Part shown: positions 1-12,257 of the stretch, piece after piece
Position numbering within the stretch: position 1 is the first letter of the stretch
How the letters are laid out: the number at the start of each line of letters is the position of its first letter
Assembly (NCBI RefSeq): GCF_017894385.1
Contig: NZ_CP059560.1
Span: 2,604,001-2,668,000 of the forward strand
Direction of reading: 5' to 3'
Source of the DNA: Aromatoleum petrolei
Lineage (GTDB): Bacteria > Pseudomonadota > Gammaproteobacteria > Burkholderiales > Rhodocyclaceae
DNA: 64,000 bases
Notes under the pieces: generated by a model
What the model saw: the letters and a program-made list of their open reading frames with translations, nothing else
Databases searched by the model: none
What the model was told of the DNA's origin: nothing
Made by a program: the position numbers and the translations under genes

Positions 1-37
1 TGATTGACATCCCCTCCAACAACGAGCAGGGGCAAGC

Positions 38-460
38 ATGGCCGGCCTCGACGACGATACCCCCATCCCCACCGCACTCACCCTGCACCGCAAGTCGCGC
101 GTGCTCGAAATCGCGTTCGGCGAAGACCGGCAGTACTCGCTGCCCTTCGAATTCCTGCGCGTGTATTCGCCCTCCGCCGAAGTCCGCGGTCATGGCGTGG
201 GGCAGGAGACCCTGCAGGTCGGCAAGCGCGATGTCGAACTCCTCGACATCGAACCCGTCGGCCACTACGCGGTGAAGCTGGTGTTCTCCGACGGCCACGA
301 CAGTGGCCTCTACTCCTGGGACTACCTCCACATGCTCGCCACGCAGCACGACACGCTGTGGCAGCAATACCTCGACCGCCTCGCCGAGGCCGGGGCGAGC
401 CGCGACCCCGCCGACAACCCACCGCCCGCCCCGAAGCACGGCTGCGGCCACAAGCACTGA
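38..460 (+). CDS. DUF971 family protein (GBBH-like N-terminal domain)
   Basis: A 140-residue protein made almost wholly of one DUF971 domain, the small fold also found at the N-terminus of gamma-butyrobetaine hydroxylases. Residues about 14-100 carry the typical pattern: [14 protein letters not shown], then a central [13 protein letters not shown] segment and the late [14 protein letters not shown] signature. The C-terminus ends in a Pro/His/Cys-rich tail (KHGCGHKH) that could bind metal. The ATG follows an AGGGG ribosome binding site. The stop lies two bases before the ubiE start, so the two are surely co-transcribed. The biochemical role is not established; DUF971 proteins often stand next to ubiE or Fe-S genes in proteobacteria. 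I am sure of the family and unsure of the function. Confidence 0.85.
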   Translation: MAGLDDDTPIPTALTLHRKSRVLEIAFGEDRQYSLPFEFLRVYSPSAEVRGHGVGQETLQVGKRDVELLDIEPVGHYAVKLVFSDGHDSGLYSWDYLHMLATQHDTLWQQYLDRLAEAGASRDPADNPPPAPKHGCGHKH

Positions 461-462
461 AC

Positions 463-1200
463 ATGAACGACAAGACCACCCACTTCGGCTTCCAGACAGT
501 CGCCGAAGGCGAGAAGCAGCAACGCGTCGCCGAAGTCTTCTCCTCGGTCGCGACCAAATACGATGTTATGAACGACCTGATGTCCTTCGGCCTGCACCGG
601 CTGTGGAAGGCGTTCACGATCCAGATCTCGGGCGTCGGCCGCGGCGACCGCGTCCTCGACGTCGCCGGCGGCACCGCCGACCTCTCGCTCGCCTTTGCCA
701 AGCGCGTCGGGCGCGAAGGCCAGGTGTGGCTCACCGACATCAACCACGCCATGCTCTCGGTCGGCCGCGACCGCGTCCTCGACCGCGGCTACGCGCTGCC
801 GGTCGCCCAGTGCAACGCCGAGAAGCTGCCCTTCCCCGACAACTGGTTCGACTGCGTCACCGTCGCCTTCGGCCTGCGCAACATGACGCACAAGGACGCC
901 GCGCTGGCCGAGATGCGCCGCGTGCTGCGTCCGGGCGGCCGGCTGCTGGTGCTCGAATTCTCCAAGGTGTGGGGACCGCTTTCCCCCGTCTACGACCTCT
1001 ACTCCTTCAAGATCCTGCCGTGGATGGGGCAGAAGGTCGCAGGCGACGCCGACAGCTACCGCTATCTCGCCGAGTCGATCCGCATGCATCCGCCCCAGGA
1101 GGAGCTCAAGGCGCTGATGGAACAAGTCGGTTTCAAGCGGGTCGACTACTTCAACCTCAGCGCCGGCATCGTCGCGCTGCACCGCGGCTACAAGGTCTGA
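463..1200 (+). CDS. ubiE: Demethylmenaquinone/2-polyprenyl-6-methoxyphenol C-methyltransferase UbiE
   Basis: SAM-dependent C-methyltransferase of ubiquinone (and, where present, menaquinone) synthesis, 245 residues, the usual family length. Residues 33-49 hold the UbiE signature [17 protein letters not shown], and the SAM-binding motif I is [12 protein letters not shown] at 64-75. [20 protein letters not shown] is the conserved motif before the C-terminal half. The ATG at 463 was chosen because the protein then begins [13 protein letters not shown], the standard start, and because it lies just behind the DUF971 stop. It is followed downstream by a Tim44-like gene and an SCP2 protein resembling UbiJ, making this a quinone-related block. 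Product is cytosolic and membrane-associated. Confidence 0.96.
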   Translation: MNDKTTHFGFQTVAEGEKQQRVAEVFSSVATKYDVMNDLMSFGLHRLWKAFTIQISGVGRGDRVLDVAGGTADLSLAFAKRVGREGQVWLTDINHAMLSVGRDRVLDRGYALPVAQCNAEKLPFPDNWFDCVTVAFGLRNMTHKDAALAEMRRVLRPGGRLLVLEFSKVWGPLSPVYDLYSFKILPWMGQKVAGDADSYRYLAESIRMHPPQEELKALMEQVGFKRVDYFNLSAGIVALHRGYKV

Positions 1201-1268
1201 ACGCCGCCGGCGCTGCCGCACGCGGCTCCGCCGGGTGCCGCACAATGTGCCATGGAGCGAATCGAGCC

Positions 1269-2120
1269 ATGAAGAAGTCCATTCTCGCCCTCCTTGCGGT
1301 GGTCGTCACGCTCGGCCTGGGTATCGCCGACGCCGAGGCGAAACGTCTCGGCGGCGGCAGCAGCCTCGGCATGCAAAGGCAGATCAGCCCCCAGCAGGCG
1401 CCGCGGCAATCCGCGACGCCCGCCCCGCAACCATCGCAGTCCACCACCGCCACGACGCAGCCCAGACGCTCCTGGATGGGCCCGCTCGCCGGCCTGGCCG
1501 CCGGCTTGGGCCTCGCGGCGCTGTTCTCGCATCTCGGCCTGAGCGAGGAACTCGGCTCGCTCCTGATGATCGCCCTAATGGTGTTCGCGGGCATGGCCCT
1601 GTTCCGCATGCTCACGCGCCGTCCGGCCGCCACCCGCGCCGGCCCGGGCATGCAGTACGCCGGCGCCGTCGAGGGTAGCGGCGCCGCGCCCCGCTACGTT
1701 GACGCCTCGCTCCCCGGCGGAGGCGGCGACGCCGGCACGCGCGCATTCCCGCATGACTTCGATGCCGAGGCCTTCGCCCGCCAGGCCAAGGTCAATTTCA
1801 TCCGCCTGCAGGCCGCCCACGACGCAGGCAATCTCGACGACATCCGCGAGTTCACCACCCCCGAGATGTACGCCGAGATCCGCCTGCAGATGGCCGACCG
1901 CGGCACGAGCGAACAGCACACCGACATCGTCGAACTCGACGCCCAAGTCCTTGAAGTCGTCGAGGAGGCGCAGCGCTACGTCGTCAGCGTGCGATTCACC
2001 GGCCTGCTGCGCGAGGACCCGGGCGCGCCACCGGCCTCCTTCGACGAAGTCTGGCACCTCGCCAAGCCGGTCAACGCCACCGGCGGCTGGGTCATCGCCG
2101 GCATCCAGCAGGTCGCCTGA
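1269..2120 (+). CDS. Tim44-like domain membrane protein
   Basis: 283 residues. A signal-like N-terminus (MKKSILALLAVVVTLGLG) is followed by a Gln/Pro/Ser/Thr-rich linker at about 35-65. Then come one or two hydrophobic segments (GPLAGLAAGLGLAALF and LGSLLMIALMVFAGMALF, about 70-115) and a C-terminal Tim44-like domain (about 160-283, containing FARQAKVNFIRLQAAHDAGN and ending WVIAGIQQV). The C-terminal fold is that of the mitochondrial import factor Tim44. In proteobacteria such proteins are common next to ubi genes, but their substrate is not known. Its place between ubiE and the SCP2 gene suggests a link with quinone synthesis or the membrane complex that does it, which is inference. Confidence 0.85.
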   Translation: MKKSILALLAVVVTLGLGIADAEAKRLGGGSSLGMQRQISPQQAPRQSATPAPQPSQSTTATTQPRRSWMGPLAGLAAGLGLAALFSHLGLSEELGSLLMIALMVFAGMALFRMLTRRPAATRAGPGMQYAGAVEGSGAAPRYVDASLPGGGGDAGTRAFPHDFDAEAFARQAKVNFIRLQAAHDAGNLDDIREFTTPEMYAEIRLQMADRGTSEQHTDIVELDAQVLEVVEEAQRYVVSVRFTGLLREDPGAPPASFDEVWHLAKPVNATGGWVIAGIQQVA

Positions 2121-2151
2121 GTCCCCGCCGCAGCGCCGCCCCTCCGAGAAT

Positions 2152-2754
2152 ATGTCCGTACTCAATTTCGGCACCCGCGGCGCCCAGGCCGCCATCAACC
2201 ACCTCCTCGCGCGCGCCGACTGGGCGCGCGAACGCCTCGCCCCGCACGCCGGCCGTTGCGCGCGAATCAGCGTCGAGCCGCTCGCGCTGACCTTCGCCAT
2301 CGACCACGACGGCTACCTCGTCGACACCGAGGACGAGCGCGCCCCCGACGTCACCCTCTCGCTGCCGCTCTCGGCCTTGCCCGGCCTAGCGAGCGGGGAC
2401 GCGAACAGACTCATGAACGCTGTACGCATAGAGGGCAGCGCCGATCTCGCCGACACCCTCGGCTTCGTCTTCCGCAACCTGCGCTGGGACGCGGAGGAAG
2501 ACCTGTCGCTCGTGTTCGGCGACATCCTCGCGCACCGCATGGTTGAAGGCGCCACGGGCCTGCGGCGCATGCACGAGCGCGCTTGGGCGGGCCTCACCGG
2601 AAACCTCGCGGAATATCTCGCCGAGGAACAACACGCTCTCGTCACCCGCGCAGCGCTGCAGGGCCTTGGCGAACAATTGCGCGTGCTGCGCGACGACCTC
2701 GCGCGCCTCGACAAGCGTCTCGGCCGGCTCGGCACGGCGGCACGCCGCGCCTGA
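2152..2754 (+). CDS. ubiJ: SCP2 sterol-binding domain protein, UbiJ-like
   Basis: 200-residue protein with an SCP2-type lipid-binding domain in the first about 115 residues (ISVEPLALTFAIDHDGYL, IEGSADLADTLGFVFRNLRWDAEEDLS). A helical C-terminus follows with a coiled-coil look (LGEQLRVLRDDLARLDKRLGRL). This architecture and the place after ubiE match UbiJ, the accessory factor that helps hold hydrophobic ubiquinone intermediates in the Ubi complex. ubiB, the usual next gene, is absent: the gene is followed at once by the convergent atpC. ATG at 2152 follows the Tim44-like gene by 31 bases. Confidence 0.8.
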   Translation: MSVLNFGTRGAQAAINHLLARADWARERLAPHAGRCARISVEPLALTFAIDHDGYLVDTEDERAPDVTLSLPLSALPGLASGDANRLMNAVRIEGSADLADTLGFVFRNLRWDAEEDLSLVFGDILAHRMVEGATGLRRMHERAWAGLTGNLAEYLAEEQHALVTRAALQGLGEQLRVLRDDLARLDKRLGRLGTAARRA

Positions 2755-2789
2755 ACTGCCCGCCACCTCGCAAGGCGGGCCGGAAATGG

Positions 2790-2817
2790 AAAGGGCAATC
2801 CTCGCGGACTGCCCTTT
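2790..2817. terminator. Bidirectional hairpin between ubiJ and atpC
   Basis: Perfect 8-bp stem AAAGGGCA/TGCCCTTT with a 12-base loop, lying between two converging genes. The A-tract on one side and T-rich arm on the other would give a usable terminator in both directions. A second perfect 7-bp stem with an AACT loop lies at 2829-2846, just after the atpC stop. Confidence 0.65.
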
Positions 2818-2828
2818 GTGCTTCAATC

Positions 2829-2846
2829 GCGCCGCAACTGCGGCGC
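2829..2846 (-). terminator. Hairpin just after atpC
   Basis: GCGCCGC/GCGGCGC stem with a four-base loop, ten bases past the atpC stop. It has no T-tract of its own, so it may protect the 3' end of the atp message while the next hairpin (2790-2817) ends transcription. Confidence 0.4.
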
Positions 2847-2855
2847 GGGTGGCGA

Positions 2856-3281
2856 TCAGTGACCGCGCTTGCGCAGCTTCTGGATCGCGGCGATCTGGGC
2901 GATCGCTTCGGCCAGCTCTGCCTGGGCCTTCGCGTAGTCCAGCTCCGACGACTTGTTCTGCAGCGCCTCTTCCGCCATACGCTTGGCTTCGAGGGCCTTG
3001 GCCTCGTCGAGATCCTTACCCCGGATCGCGGTGTCCGCCAGAACGGTGACCAGTCCCGGCTGAACTTCAAGAATGCCGCCGGCGACGAACACCAGCTCTT
3101 CATCCGCCTGATCCGGCACCTTCACACGCACCGCGCCCGGCTTGATCCGGGTCATCAGCGGCATGTGGCCGGGCAGGATCCCGAGTTCGCCCGCTTCGCC
3201 CGGAAGCGCAACGAACTCCGCCAGGCCGGAAAAGATCTGCTCTTCCGCGCTGACGATGTCCACGTGGACCGTCATTGCCAT
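2856..3281 (-). CDS. atpC: F1Fo ATP synthase epsilon subunit
   Basis: 141 residues, full length. The N-terminal beta sandwich ([45 protein letters not shown]) is the classic epsilon signature, and the C-terminal helical hairpin is rich in Ala/Glu/Lys. Epsilon sits on the central stalk with gamma and inhibits ATP hydrolysis. Last gene of the atp operon, 53 bases after atpD. A Met two residues into the protein could also be the start. Confidence 0.97.
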   Translation of the reverse strand: MAMTVHVDIVSAEEQIFSGLAEFVALPGEAGELGILPGHMPLMTRIKPGAVRVKVPDQADEELVFVAGGILEVQPGLVTVLADTAIRGKDLDEAKALEAKRMAEEALQNKSSELDYAKAQAELAEAIAQIAAIQKLRKRGH

Positions 3282-3334
3282 GTTGACTCCTTTTCAAGGC
3301 CGCGCGACAGCGGACTGCCGCGCGGCGGCCCAGA

Positions 3335-4750
<1,416 letters not shown>

Positions 4751-4761
4751 TCAATAATCCG

Positions 4762-5631
4762 TTACACCGCGGCGGCGCCGCTGACGATCTCCGACAGCTC
4801 CTTCGTGATCGCGGCCTGGCGGGTCTTGTTATAGACCAGCTGCAGTTCGCCAATCACGTTCTTGGCATTGTCGGAGGCGGACTTCATTGCCACCATTCGC
4901 GCACTCTGTTCGGAAGCCATGTTCTCCGCGACACCTTGGTACACCAGCGCCTCGACGTAACGCACGAGCATTTCGTCGATGACCACCTGCGGGTCGGGCT
5001 CGTAGAGGTAATCCCACGAGCTCTCGGGTGTGCCCAGCTGTTCGCCGGAGAGCGGGAGCAGCTGCTCCAGCACCGGCTCCTGCTTCATTGTGTTGATGAA
5101 GCGCGTGTAGGCAATGTAGACCGCGTCGAGCTCGCCGTTCTGGAACGCGTCGAGCATGACCTTGACCGGGCCGATCATCTTTTCCAGGTGCGGCGTGTCG
5201 CCCATCTGCACGACGTGCGACACGACGTTCGCGCCCATACGCTGCATGAAGCCGAAACCCTTGTTGCCGATGCAGCAGGCACGGATATCGGAAACGCCGT
5301 TGGCGTTCCATTCCTTCATCGCGTTCAGCGCGACACGCTGGATGTTGGTGTTGAGACCGCCGCACAGACCCTTGTCGGTAGTGACGAGGATCAGGCCCAC
5401 CCGCTTGACCTGGTCCTTCTGGACCAGAAAGGGGTGCTTGTAGTCGGTCACATTGGCCTGGGACAGGTTCGCGGCGAGTCGGCGGATCTTCTCGGCATAG
5501 GGACGGGCAGCACGCATCCGGTCCTGCGCCTTGCGCATTTTGGATGCGGCCACCATTTCCATGGCCTTGGTGATCTTGCGCGTGTTTTGCACGCTCTTGA
5601 TCTTGGTACGGATTTCCTTACCGCTAGCCAT
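4762..5631 (-). CDS. atpG: F1Fo ATP synthase gamma subunit
   Basis: 289 residues, the rotor shaft. The N-terminal helix has the signature [22 protein letters not shown] and the C-terminal helix has [33 protein letters not shown]; both form the coiled coil inside the alpha-beta hexamer. Middle Rossmann-like part includes [12 protein letters not shown]. Third from the end of the operon, after atpA. Confidence 0.98.
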   Translation of the reverse strand: MASGKEIRTKIKSVQNTRKITKAMEMVAASKMRKAQDRMRAARPYAEKIRRLAANLSQANVTDYKHPFLVQKDQVKRVGLILVTTDKGLCGGLNTNIQRVALNAMKEWNANGVSDIRACCIGNKGFGFMQRMGANVVSHVVQMGDTPHLEKMIGPVKVMLDAFQNGELDAVYIAYTRFINTMKQEPVLEQLLPLSGEQLGTPESSWDYLYEPDPQVVIDEMLVRYVEALVYQGVAENMASEQSARMVAMKSASDNAKNVIGELQLVYNKTRQAAITKELSEIVSGAAAV

Positions 5632-5652
5632 ATTCCGTCTCCGTCCGCGGCC

Positions 5653-7191
<1,539 letters not shown>

Positions 7192-7203
7192 CTGGGTATG
7201 CTC

Positions 7204-7740
7204 CTAGTTCTTTAGCGCAGCGGCCATGTTCGCGAGTTTGCCGCGGACCGAGGCGTCGATCACTTCGTCGCCGATGGCGATACGGACCCCGCCGATGAGT
7301 TCGGGGTCGAGGCTCACGCTGATGTTCAGCTTCGACTTGAAACGGCTTTCAAGATCGGCTTTCAGTGTTGCCAGGGTCGCATCGTCGAGCGGGAAGGCGG
7401 AGGCGATTTCGGCCTCCTTGACGCCCTCATGTTCGTTCTTGAGATCGACGAACAGGTCACGGATCTCCGGAAGCACCTGCAGGCGCTCGTTGTCCACGAG
7501 GACGCGGACGAAGTTCTGCAGTTCGGGGGTCAGGCCCTGACCCGCAACGTCGACGAACAGCTGGAACAGCTGCTGCGCCGACAGTTTCGGATCACTGATG
7601 CAGGCCCGCATCGCGCTGTCCGCGGCAATCGCGGCCAGACGATCGAGTGCTTCCGACCAAGGCCCCAGCGCACCTGCCCCGCGGGCCAGCTCGAAGGCGG
7701 CATCCGCATAGGGGCGCGCGATGGTGACGTTCTCGGCCAT
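7204..7740 (-). CDS. atpH: F1Fo ATP synthase delta subunit
   Basis: 178 residues, the usual length for the stator subunit linking the b dimer to the top of F1. N-terminal helical domain ([30 protein letters not shown]) and C-terminal motif with [29 protein letters not shown], the best-conserved delta stretch. The start overlaps nothing: three bases separate it from atpF. Confidence 0.97.
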   Translation of the reverse strand: MAENVTIARPYADAAFELARGAGALGPWSEALDRLAAIAADSAMRACISDPKLSAQQLFQLFVDVAGQGLTPELQNFVRVLVDNERLQVLPEIRDLFVDLKNEHEGVKEAEIASAFPLDDATLATLKADLESRFKSKLNISVSLDPELIGGVRIAIGDEVIDASVRGKLANMAAALKN

Positions 7741-7743
7741 GAC

Positions 7744-8217
7744 TTATTGCAGTTCCTGTTTCAGGTTGGCGAGCAGGTCGGCGTGCACCTGGGCGTTGAT
7801 CTCGCGACGCAGGATGCGCTCGGCACCGGCCACGGCGAGGTTGGCGACTTGGTCGCGCAGGGCTTCCTTGGCGCGCTGCGCAGCGGCACCGGCTTCGCCC
7901 TGGGCTGCTTCACGCGCCTGGGCAATGATGCGCGCGGCTTCGGCGCGGGCTTCGTCGAGAACGGTGGCGGCCTGCTTTTCAGCGGCCGTGCGCACGTCAC
8001 CCGCGGATTCGCGGGCCTTGCGCAGTTCCTCGACGACCTTCTTCTCGGCGAGAGAAAGGTCGGCCTTTGCCTTGTCCGCAGCCGCAAGCCCGTCCGCGAT
8101 CTTCTTCGCGCGCTCGTCGAGTGCCTTCACGATGGGGGGCCACACGAACTTCATGGTGACCCACGCCAGAATGAAGAACACAACGAGCTGGGCAATCAGG
8201 GTTGCGTTCAAATTCAC
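7744..8217 (-). CDS. atpF: F1Fo ATP synthase b subunit
   Basis: 157 residues. One N-terminal membrane helix ([23 protein letters not shown]) followed by a long charged Ala/Glu/Lys/Arg helix, the peripheral stalk. The motif [19 protein letters not shown] marks the exit from the membrane. Acts as a dimer between subunit a and delta/alpha. The operon has a single b gene. Confidence 0.97.
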   Translation of the reverse strand: MNLNATLIAQLVVFFILAWVTMKFVWPPIVKALDERAKKIADGLAAADKAKADLSLAEKKVVEELRKARESAGDVRTAAEKQAATVLDEARAEAARIIAQAREAAQGEAGAAAQRAKEALRDQVANLAVAGAERILRREINAQVHADLLANLKQELQ

Positions 8218-8275
8218 TGTTCTTGCTCCTCAGTTGTGTTCAATGAGGCCGATGGAGGCCAAATGAGCGAACCGA

Positions 8276-8530
<255 letters not shown>

Positions 8531-8588
8531 TTAAGTAAGAGATTGAAGTTAAAAAGAAACCAGTTACGACTACAAGACTACAAAACGG

Positions 8589-9419
8589 TTAGTGGCTTTC
8601 GTGTGCCTGGCCGATATACACCAGCGTCAGCATCATGAAGATGAAGGCCTGCAGCGCGACGATCAGGATGTGGAACACGGCCCAGATCGAACCGGCGATG
8701 ACGTGGCCGACGAAGCCGAAGACGGTGGCGGTGCCGCCGAGCAGCGCGATCAGCATGAAAATCAGCTCGCCGGCGTACATGTTGCCGAACAGTCGCATGC
8801 CGTGAGAGACGGTCTTGGCGAGGAATTCGATCATCTGCATCAGGAAGTTCACCGGATACAGCAGGGGATGGCTGCCGAACGGCGCGGTGAAGAGCTCATG
8901 CACCCAGCCCGACATACCCTTGATCTTGATGTTGTAGTAGAGGCACAGCAGCAGCACGCCGATCGACATGCCGAGGGTGCCGTTGAGGTCGGCGGTCGGC
9001 ACGACGCGCAGGTAGGCATGCGAATCGCCCGTCATGAGTTGCCAGATCTTCGGCAGCAGATCGACCGGCAGGAAGTCCATCGAGTTCATGACGAAGATCC
9101 ACAGGAACACGGTGAGTGCGACCGGCGCGACGAACTTGCGCGATTCGGCGCTATGCACGATGCCCTTGGCCTGATCGGCGACCATCTCGACCAGGATCTC
9201 GACAGCAGCCTGGAATCGGCCCGGCACGCCGGCGGTGGCCTTGTTGGCGGCGCGGATCAGAAAGAACAGGGTAACGACGCCCAGGAAGATCGAGAAGAAC
9301 AGGGTGTCGAGGTTCCACACGCTCCAATCGATCACGGCCTTCTGGGCGTGCCCGGTAGAGTTGAGGTGGGTGAGGTGGTGGACGATGTACTCGCCTGCGG
9401 TGGGTGCTTCGGTAGCCAT
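8589..9419 (-). CDS. atpB: F1Fo ATP synthase a subunit
   Basis: 276 residues, several membrane helices, stator of the proton channel. The essential Arg lies in [16 protein letters not shown], and the last helices include [22 protein letters not shown]. The start at 9419 ([16 protein letters not shown]) was chosen over an upstream in-frame ATG because it gives the normal N-terminus and avoids overlap with atpI, whose stop lies two bases upstream. Confidence 0.97.
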   Translation of the reverse strand: MATEAPTAGEYIVHHLTHLNSTGHAQKAVIDWSVWNLDTLFFSIFLGVVTLFFLIRAANKATAGVPGRFQAAVEILVEMVADQAKGIVHSAESRKFVAPVALTVFLWIFVMNSMDFLPVDLLPKIWQLMTGDSHAYLRVVPTADLNGTLGMSIGVLLLCLYYNIKIKGMSGWVHELFTAPFGSHPLLYPVNFLMQMIEFLAKTVSHGMRLFGNMYAGELIFMLIALLGGTATVFGFVGHVIAGSIWAVFHILIVALQAFIFMMLTLVYIGQAHESH

Positions 9420-9421
9420 AA

Positions 9422-9763
9422 TCAGGTCTTCACCAAAAATGCAAACAAATTCGCCTTCAGTGCCAGAATCAGGCCGATGAAGAGACCGCCCCAATGGACG
9501 TCTTCATAGCGCAGCCCGACCAGCACCAACAATCCCACTATCGACGCGACCTTCAGGAACTCGCCGACAAAAAAAGCTGTCACATGGCCTGACCCGCCGC
9601 GCTTGGCGACGAGGTGCAACCGCAGCGCGAACAGGGCGCTTGGCAACACGCAGGACAGACCTCCGAGTACTGCGGAGATCGCTCCGGCCGGGCCGAAAAA
9701 AACGGCCGCAATGGCCGTTGCCACGATCGTCGCGCAGAACTGCAGTAAAACCATCTTCAGCAT
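9422..9763 (-). CDS. atpI: ATP synthase assembly protein I
   Basis: 113 residues with four predicted membrane helices (for example [23 protein letters not shown] and [14 protein letters not shown]). AtpI-type proteins head atp operons and help assemble the c-ring. It is the first gene of this operon, and the promoter at 9819-9847 would give a leader of about 50 bases. Confidence 0.9.
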   Translation of the reverse strand: MLKMVLLQFCATIVATAIAAVFFGPAGAISAVLGGLSCVLPSALFALRLHLVAKRGGSGHVTAFFVGEFLKVASIVGLLVLVGLRYEDVHWGGLFIGLILALKANLFAFLVKT

Positions 9764-9780
9764 GGATCTGCCGCCGCGCC

Positions 9781-9795
9781 GCGCCTGTCAGGCGC
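9781..9795 (-). promoter_or_regulatory. Palindrome in the atp operon leader
   Basis: GCGCCTG-T-CAGGCGC, a perfect 7-bp inverted repeat lying about 17 bases upstream of the atpI start, inside the predicted untranslated leader. It could fold near the ribosome binding site and lower atpI translation relative to atpB and the rest. Function is inference. Confidence 0.35.
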
Positions 9796-9818
9796 CGACC
9801 GCCTCAAAAATTCCGCGA

Positions 9819-9847
9819 ATACTAGGGGTTAACCGTAACAAAGTCAA
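9819..9847 (-). promoter_or_regulatory. Sigma70-type promoter of the atp operon
   Basis: On the minus strand TTGACT (9842-9847), a 17-base spacer, and TAGTAT (9819-9824): five of six bases match the consensus -35 box and four of six the -10 box, with the ideal spacing. The expected start of transcription is near 9812, about 50 bases before atpI. This separates atp transcription from the parA-parB operon upstream. Confidence 0.75.
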
Positions 9848-9928
9848 ATATGTATGGCACTGCAGCATGGTGCCGGCGCCAGGTCCTGCATCTTATAGAA
9901 GATAGGCGCTTTTTCGTAGCCGGAACCC

Positions 9929-9945
9929 CATTCGACCTGCGAATG
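9929..9945 (-). terminator. Hairpin after parB
   Basis: CATTCG/CGAATG stem with a five-base loop, extended by three more pairs on each side across one mismatch (9925-9949). It lies just past the parB stop. No T-tract follows, so termination, if any, would be weak or Rho-dependent. Confidence 0.35.
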
Positions 9946-9961
9946 AGGTCAGCAAAAGGTC

Positions 9962-10822
9962 TTATTCCGTCTCGCCGCGAAGGCGTGCGAGGAGACCGTC
10001 GAGTTGGTCGAGGCTGCCGAATCGCAGGCTGAGTTCTCCCGCCCCCTTGCGATTGGCCTTGATGCGGACGGTAGCCCCGATAAGGTCGGCGAGTTCCTCC
10101 TGCAGGCGCAGGAGGTCGCGGTCGGGCGCCTGGGCAGCCTTCTTGGGGCGCGGGTTGACGGTCTGCTGGACGAGGCGCTCGGTGTCGCGCACCGACAGAC
10201 CGCGCGCGGCGACGTGGTTGGCGAGCTGGATCTGGTTAGCGCCGTCGAGGGGCAGGATGGCGCGCGCGTGGCCCATGTCGATGTCGCCCGCCATGAGCAG
10301 CTCCTGCACCGGGCGCGCGAGGTTGAGCAGGCGCAGCAGGTTGGAGGCGGCCGGACGCGAGCGCCCGACCGCATCGGCGGCCTGCTGGTGGGTCATGCCG
10401 AACTCGTCGATGAGGCGCTGGATGCCGCTCGCTTCCTCGAGCGGGTTGAGGTCCTCGCGCTGAATGTTCTCGATCAGCGACATCGCGAGCGCCGCCTCGT
10501 CGGGGATCTCGCGCACGAGGCAGGGCACCTCGGCGAGCTCGGCGATCTGCGCGGCACGCCAGCGGCGTTCGCCGGCGATGATCTCGTAGCCGCTGCCATC
10601 GACGGGGCGCACGAGGATGGGCTGCATGACGCCCTGGGCCTTGATCGAGGCGGCCAGCTCCTCGAGCGAGCCGGGGTCCATGCGCGTACGTGGCTGGTAC
10701 TTGCCGGGCTGCAGCGCGGAAACGGCGAGGGTCTGGAGTTCGCCGACCGCGTCGTCGTCGTTGTTGGCCGCGAGCAGGGCGTCGAGGCCGCGGCCTAGGC
10801 CTTTGAGTTTGGGTCGGGACAT
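9962..10822 (-). CDS. parB: Chromosome partitioning protein ParB
   Basis: 286 residues, usual length for chromosomal ParB. Starts MSRPKLKGLGRGLDALL, the typical N-terminus that touches ParA. The CTP-binding/arginine patch is GERRWRAA, and the HTH that reads parS is EASGIQRLIDEFGMTHQQAADAVGRSR. A C-terminal dimer domain ends the protein. It binds parS sites near the origin, spreads as a CTP clamp and loads SMC. 28 bases after parA. Confidence 0.97.
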   Translation of the reverse strand: MSRPKLKGLGRGLDALLAANNDDDAVGELQTLAVSALQPGKYQPRTRMDPGSLEELAASIKAQGVMQPILVRPVDGSGYEIIAGERRWRAAQIAELAEVPCLVREIPDEAALAMSLIENIQREDLNPLEEASGIQRLIDEFGMTHQQAADAVGRSRPAASNLLRLLNLARPVQELLMAGDIDMGHARAILPLDGANQIQLANHVAARGLSVRDTERLVQQTVNPRPKKAAQAPDRDLLRLQEELADLIGATVRIKANRKGAGELSLRFGSLDQLDGLLARLRGETE

Positions 10823-10850
10823 GGGCTGTGGGTGCTGTGTCGTGGGCGGG

Positions 10851-11621
10851 TTACAGCGTCTTCACGCGGTCGATCATTTCCTTCGCGAAGGCCATGTAGG
10901 CCTGCGCGCCCTTGGCTGCCTTGTCGAAGACAACGCCCGGCATGCCGTGGCTGGGCGCTTCGGCGAGGCGCACGTTGCGCGGCACGATGGCGTCGAACAC
11001 CTTGTCGCCGAAATGGCTCTCGAGCTGGGCGGAGACTTGTTGCTGCAGCGTCATGCGCGCGTCGAACATGACGCGCAGCAGGCCGATGATCTTGAGGTCG
11101 CGATTGAGGTTCGCGTGCACCTTCTTGATCGTGTTGACGAGATCTGACAGGCCTTCGAGCGCGTAGTACTCGCACTGCATCGGGATGATGACGCCGTCGG
11201 CGGCGCACAGGCCGTTGAGCGTGAGCATCGACAGCGAGGGCGGGCAGTCGACGAGGACGAAGTCGTAGTCGGCATCGAACTGCCTGAAAGCGTCGCGCAG
11301 GCGGTTCTCGCGGCGCTCGAGGTCGACGAGTTCGACTTCGGCGCCGGCGAGGTCGCGGTTCGCGGGCAGCACGTCGTAGCCGCCCGTCGGCGAGGTCGCG
11401 CGCGCCTCGTCGAGCGTCGCGAGGCCGACGAGCAGGTGATACACGGACTTTTGCAGCGCGCGCTTGTCGATGCCGCTGCCCATGGTCGCGTTGCCCTGCG
11501 GATCGAGGTCAATGAGGAGGGTGCGCTGGCCGGCGAGCTGCAGCGCGGCGGCGAGGTTCACGCAGGTGGTGGTCTTGCCGACTCCGCCTTTCTGGTTGGC
11601 GACGCAGAAGATTCGGGCCAT
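10851..11621 (-). CDS. parA: Chromosome partitioning ATPase ParA (Soj)
   Basis: 256 residues, deviant Walker A KGGVGKTT at 11-18, Walker B region YDFVLVDCPPSLSMLTLNGL. The start immediately follows the rsmG stop without a gap. ParA dimers coat the nucleoid and move ParB-parS complexes. The mnmG-rsmG-parA-parB order is a common origin-proximal arrangement. Confidence 0.97.
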   Translation of the reverse strand: MARIFCVANQKGGVGKTTTCVNLAAALQLAGQRTLLIDLDPQGNATMGSGIDKRALQKSVYHLLVGLATLDEARATSPTGGYDVLPANRDLAGAEVELVDLERRENRLRDAFRQFDADYDFVLVDCPPSLSMLTLNGLCAADGVIIPMQCEYYALEGLSDLVNTIKKVHANLNRDLKIIGLLRVMFDARMTLQQQVSAQLESHFGDKVFDAIVPRNVRLAEAPSHGMPGVVFDKAAKGAQAYMAFAKEMIDRVKTL

Positions 11622-12257
11622 TCAGCTCTTTTCCACGATGATCAGGTGTCGTTCGGCGCCGAGTCCCGGCACCGTCAGCGGCACGGCCTCGACAATGCGG
11701 AAGTCGGCGGGCAGGCGTGCGATTTCGTCGTGAGGATACACGCCCTTCATGGCAAGGAAGCGACCGCCGGGACGCAGCAGGTGTTGCGTGAGGCCGACGA
11801 AATCGGCGAGTTCGGAGAAGGCGCGCGAGATGACGGCATCGAAGGGCTGCCCGGGGCGTACGTTTTCGACACGCTCGTTGAGGACGGTGAAATTCGCGAG
11901 GCTCAGCTCGATCTTCGCCTGCTGCTGGAAGCTCGCCTTCTTGTTGACGGTCTCGATCGACGTGATTGCAGGCGCAGGCTGGCGCGCGGCCGTGGCGATC
12001 GCGAGCGGGATGCCCGGAAGCCCGCCGCCGGAGCCGATGTCGGCGAGGCGCCCGATGCCGGCGAGATGCGGCAGCACCACAAGCGAGTCGAGCAGGTGGT
12101 GCGTGATGACCTGGCCGGCGCCACGGATCGAGGTGAGGTTGTAGACCTTGTTCCACTTCTGCAGCAAGGCGGCGAATTCGAGCAATTTCGCGAGCACGTC
12201 GGCCGGCAGGTTCAGCCCCATTTCGGCAAGGCCGCGTTCCAGGGTCATCGCGCTCAT
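11622..12257 (-). CDS. rsmG: 16S rRNA (guanine527-N7)-methyltransferase RsmG (GidB)
   Basis: 211 residues, SAM-dependent methyltransferase. SAM motif [18 protein letters not shown], upstream [14 protein letters not shown] signature, and later [15 protein letters not shown]. The start at 12257 ([14 protein letters not shown]) overlaps the mnmG stop as ATGA, which argues for coupling. Loss of this enzyme is known to give low-level streptomycin resistance in other bacteria. Confidence 0.96.
   Translation of the reverse strand: MSAMTLERGLAEMGLNLPADVLAKLLEFAALLQKWNKVYNLTSIRGAGQVITHHLLDSLVVLPHLAGIGRLADIGSGGGLPGIPLAIATAARQPAPAITSIETVNKKASFQQQAKIELSLANFTVLNERVENVRPGQPFDAVISRAFSELADFVGLTQHLLRPGGRFLAMKGVYPHDEIARLPADFRIVEAVPLTVPGLGAERHLIIVEKS

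Noticed and set aside
3258..3269. GTCCACGTGGAC palindrome, resembling the centre of parS
   Set aside because: It is the start of the atpC coding sequence (V-H-V-D), and aligned on its centre it matches only 11 of 16 parS positions.
12140..12160. TGTTCCAC in rsmG as a parS site
   Set aside because: Only 9 of 16 positions match and the bases encode the conserved QKWNK motif of RsmG.
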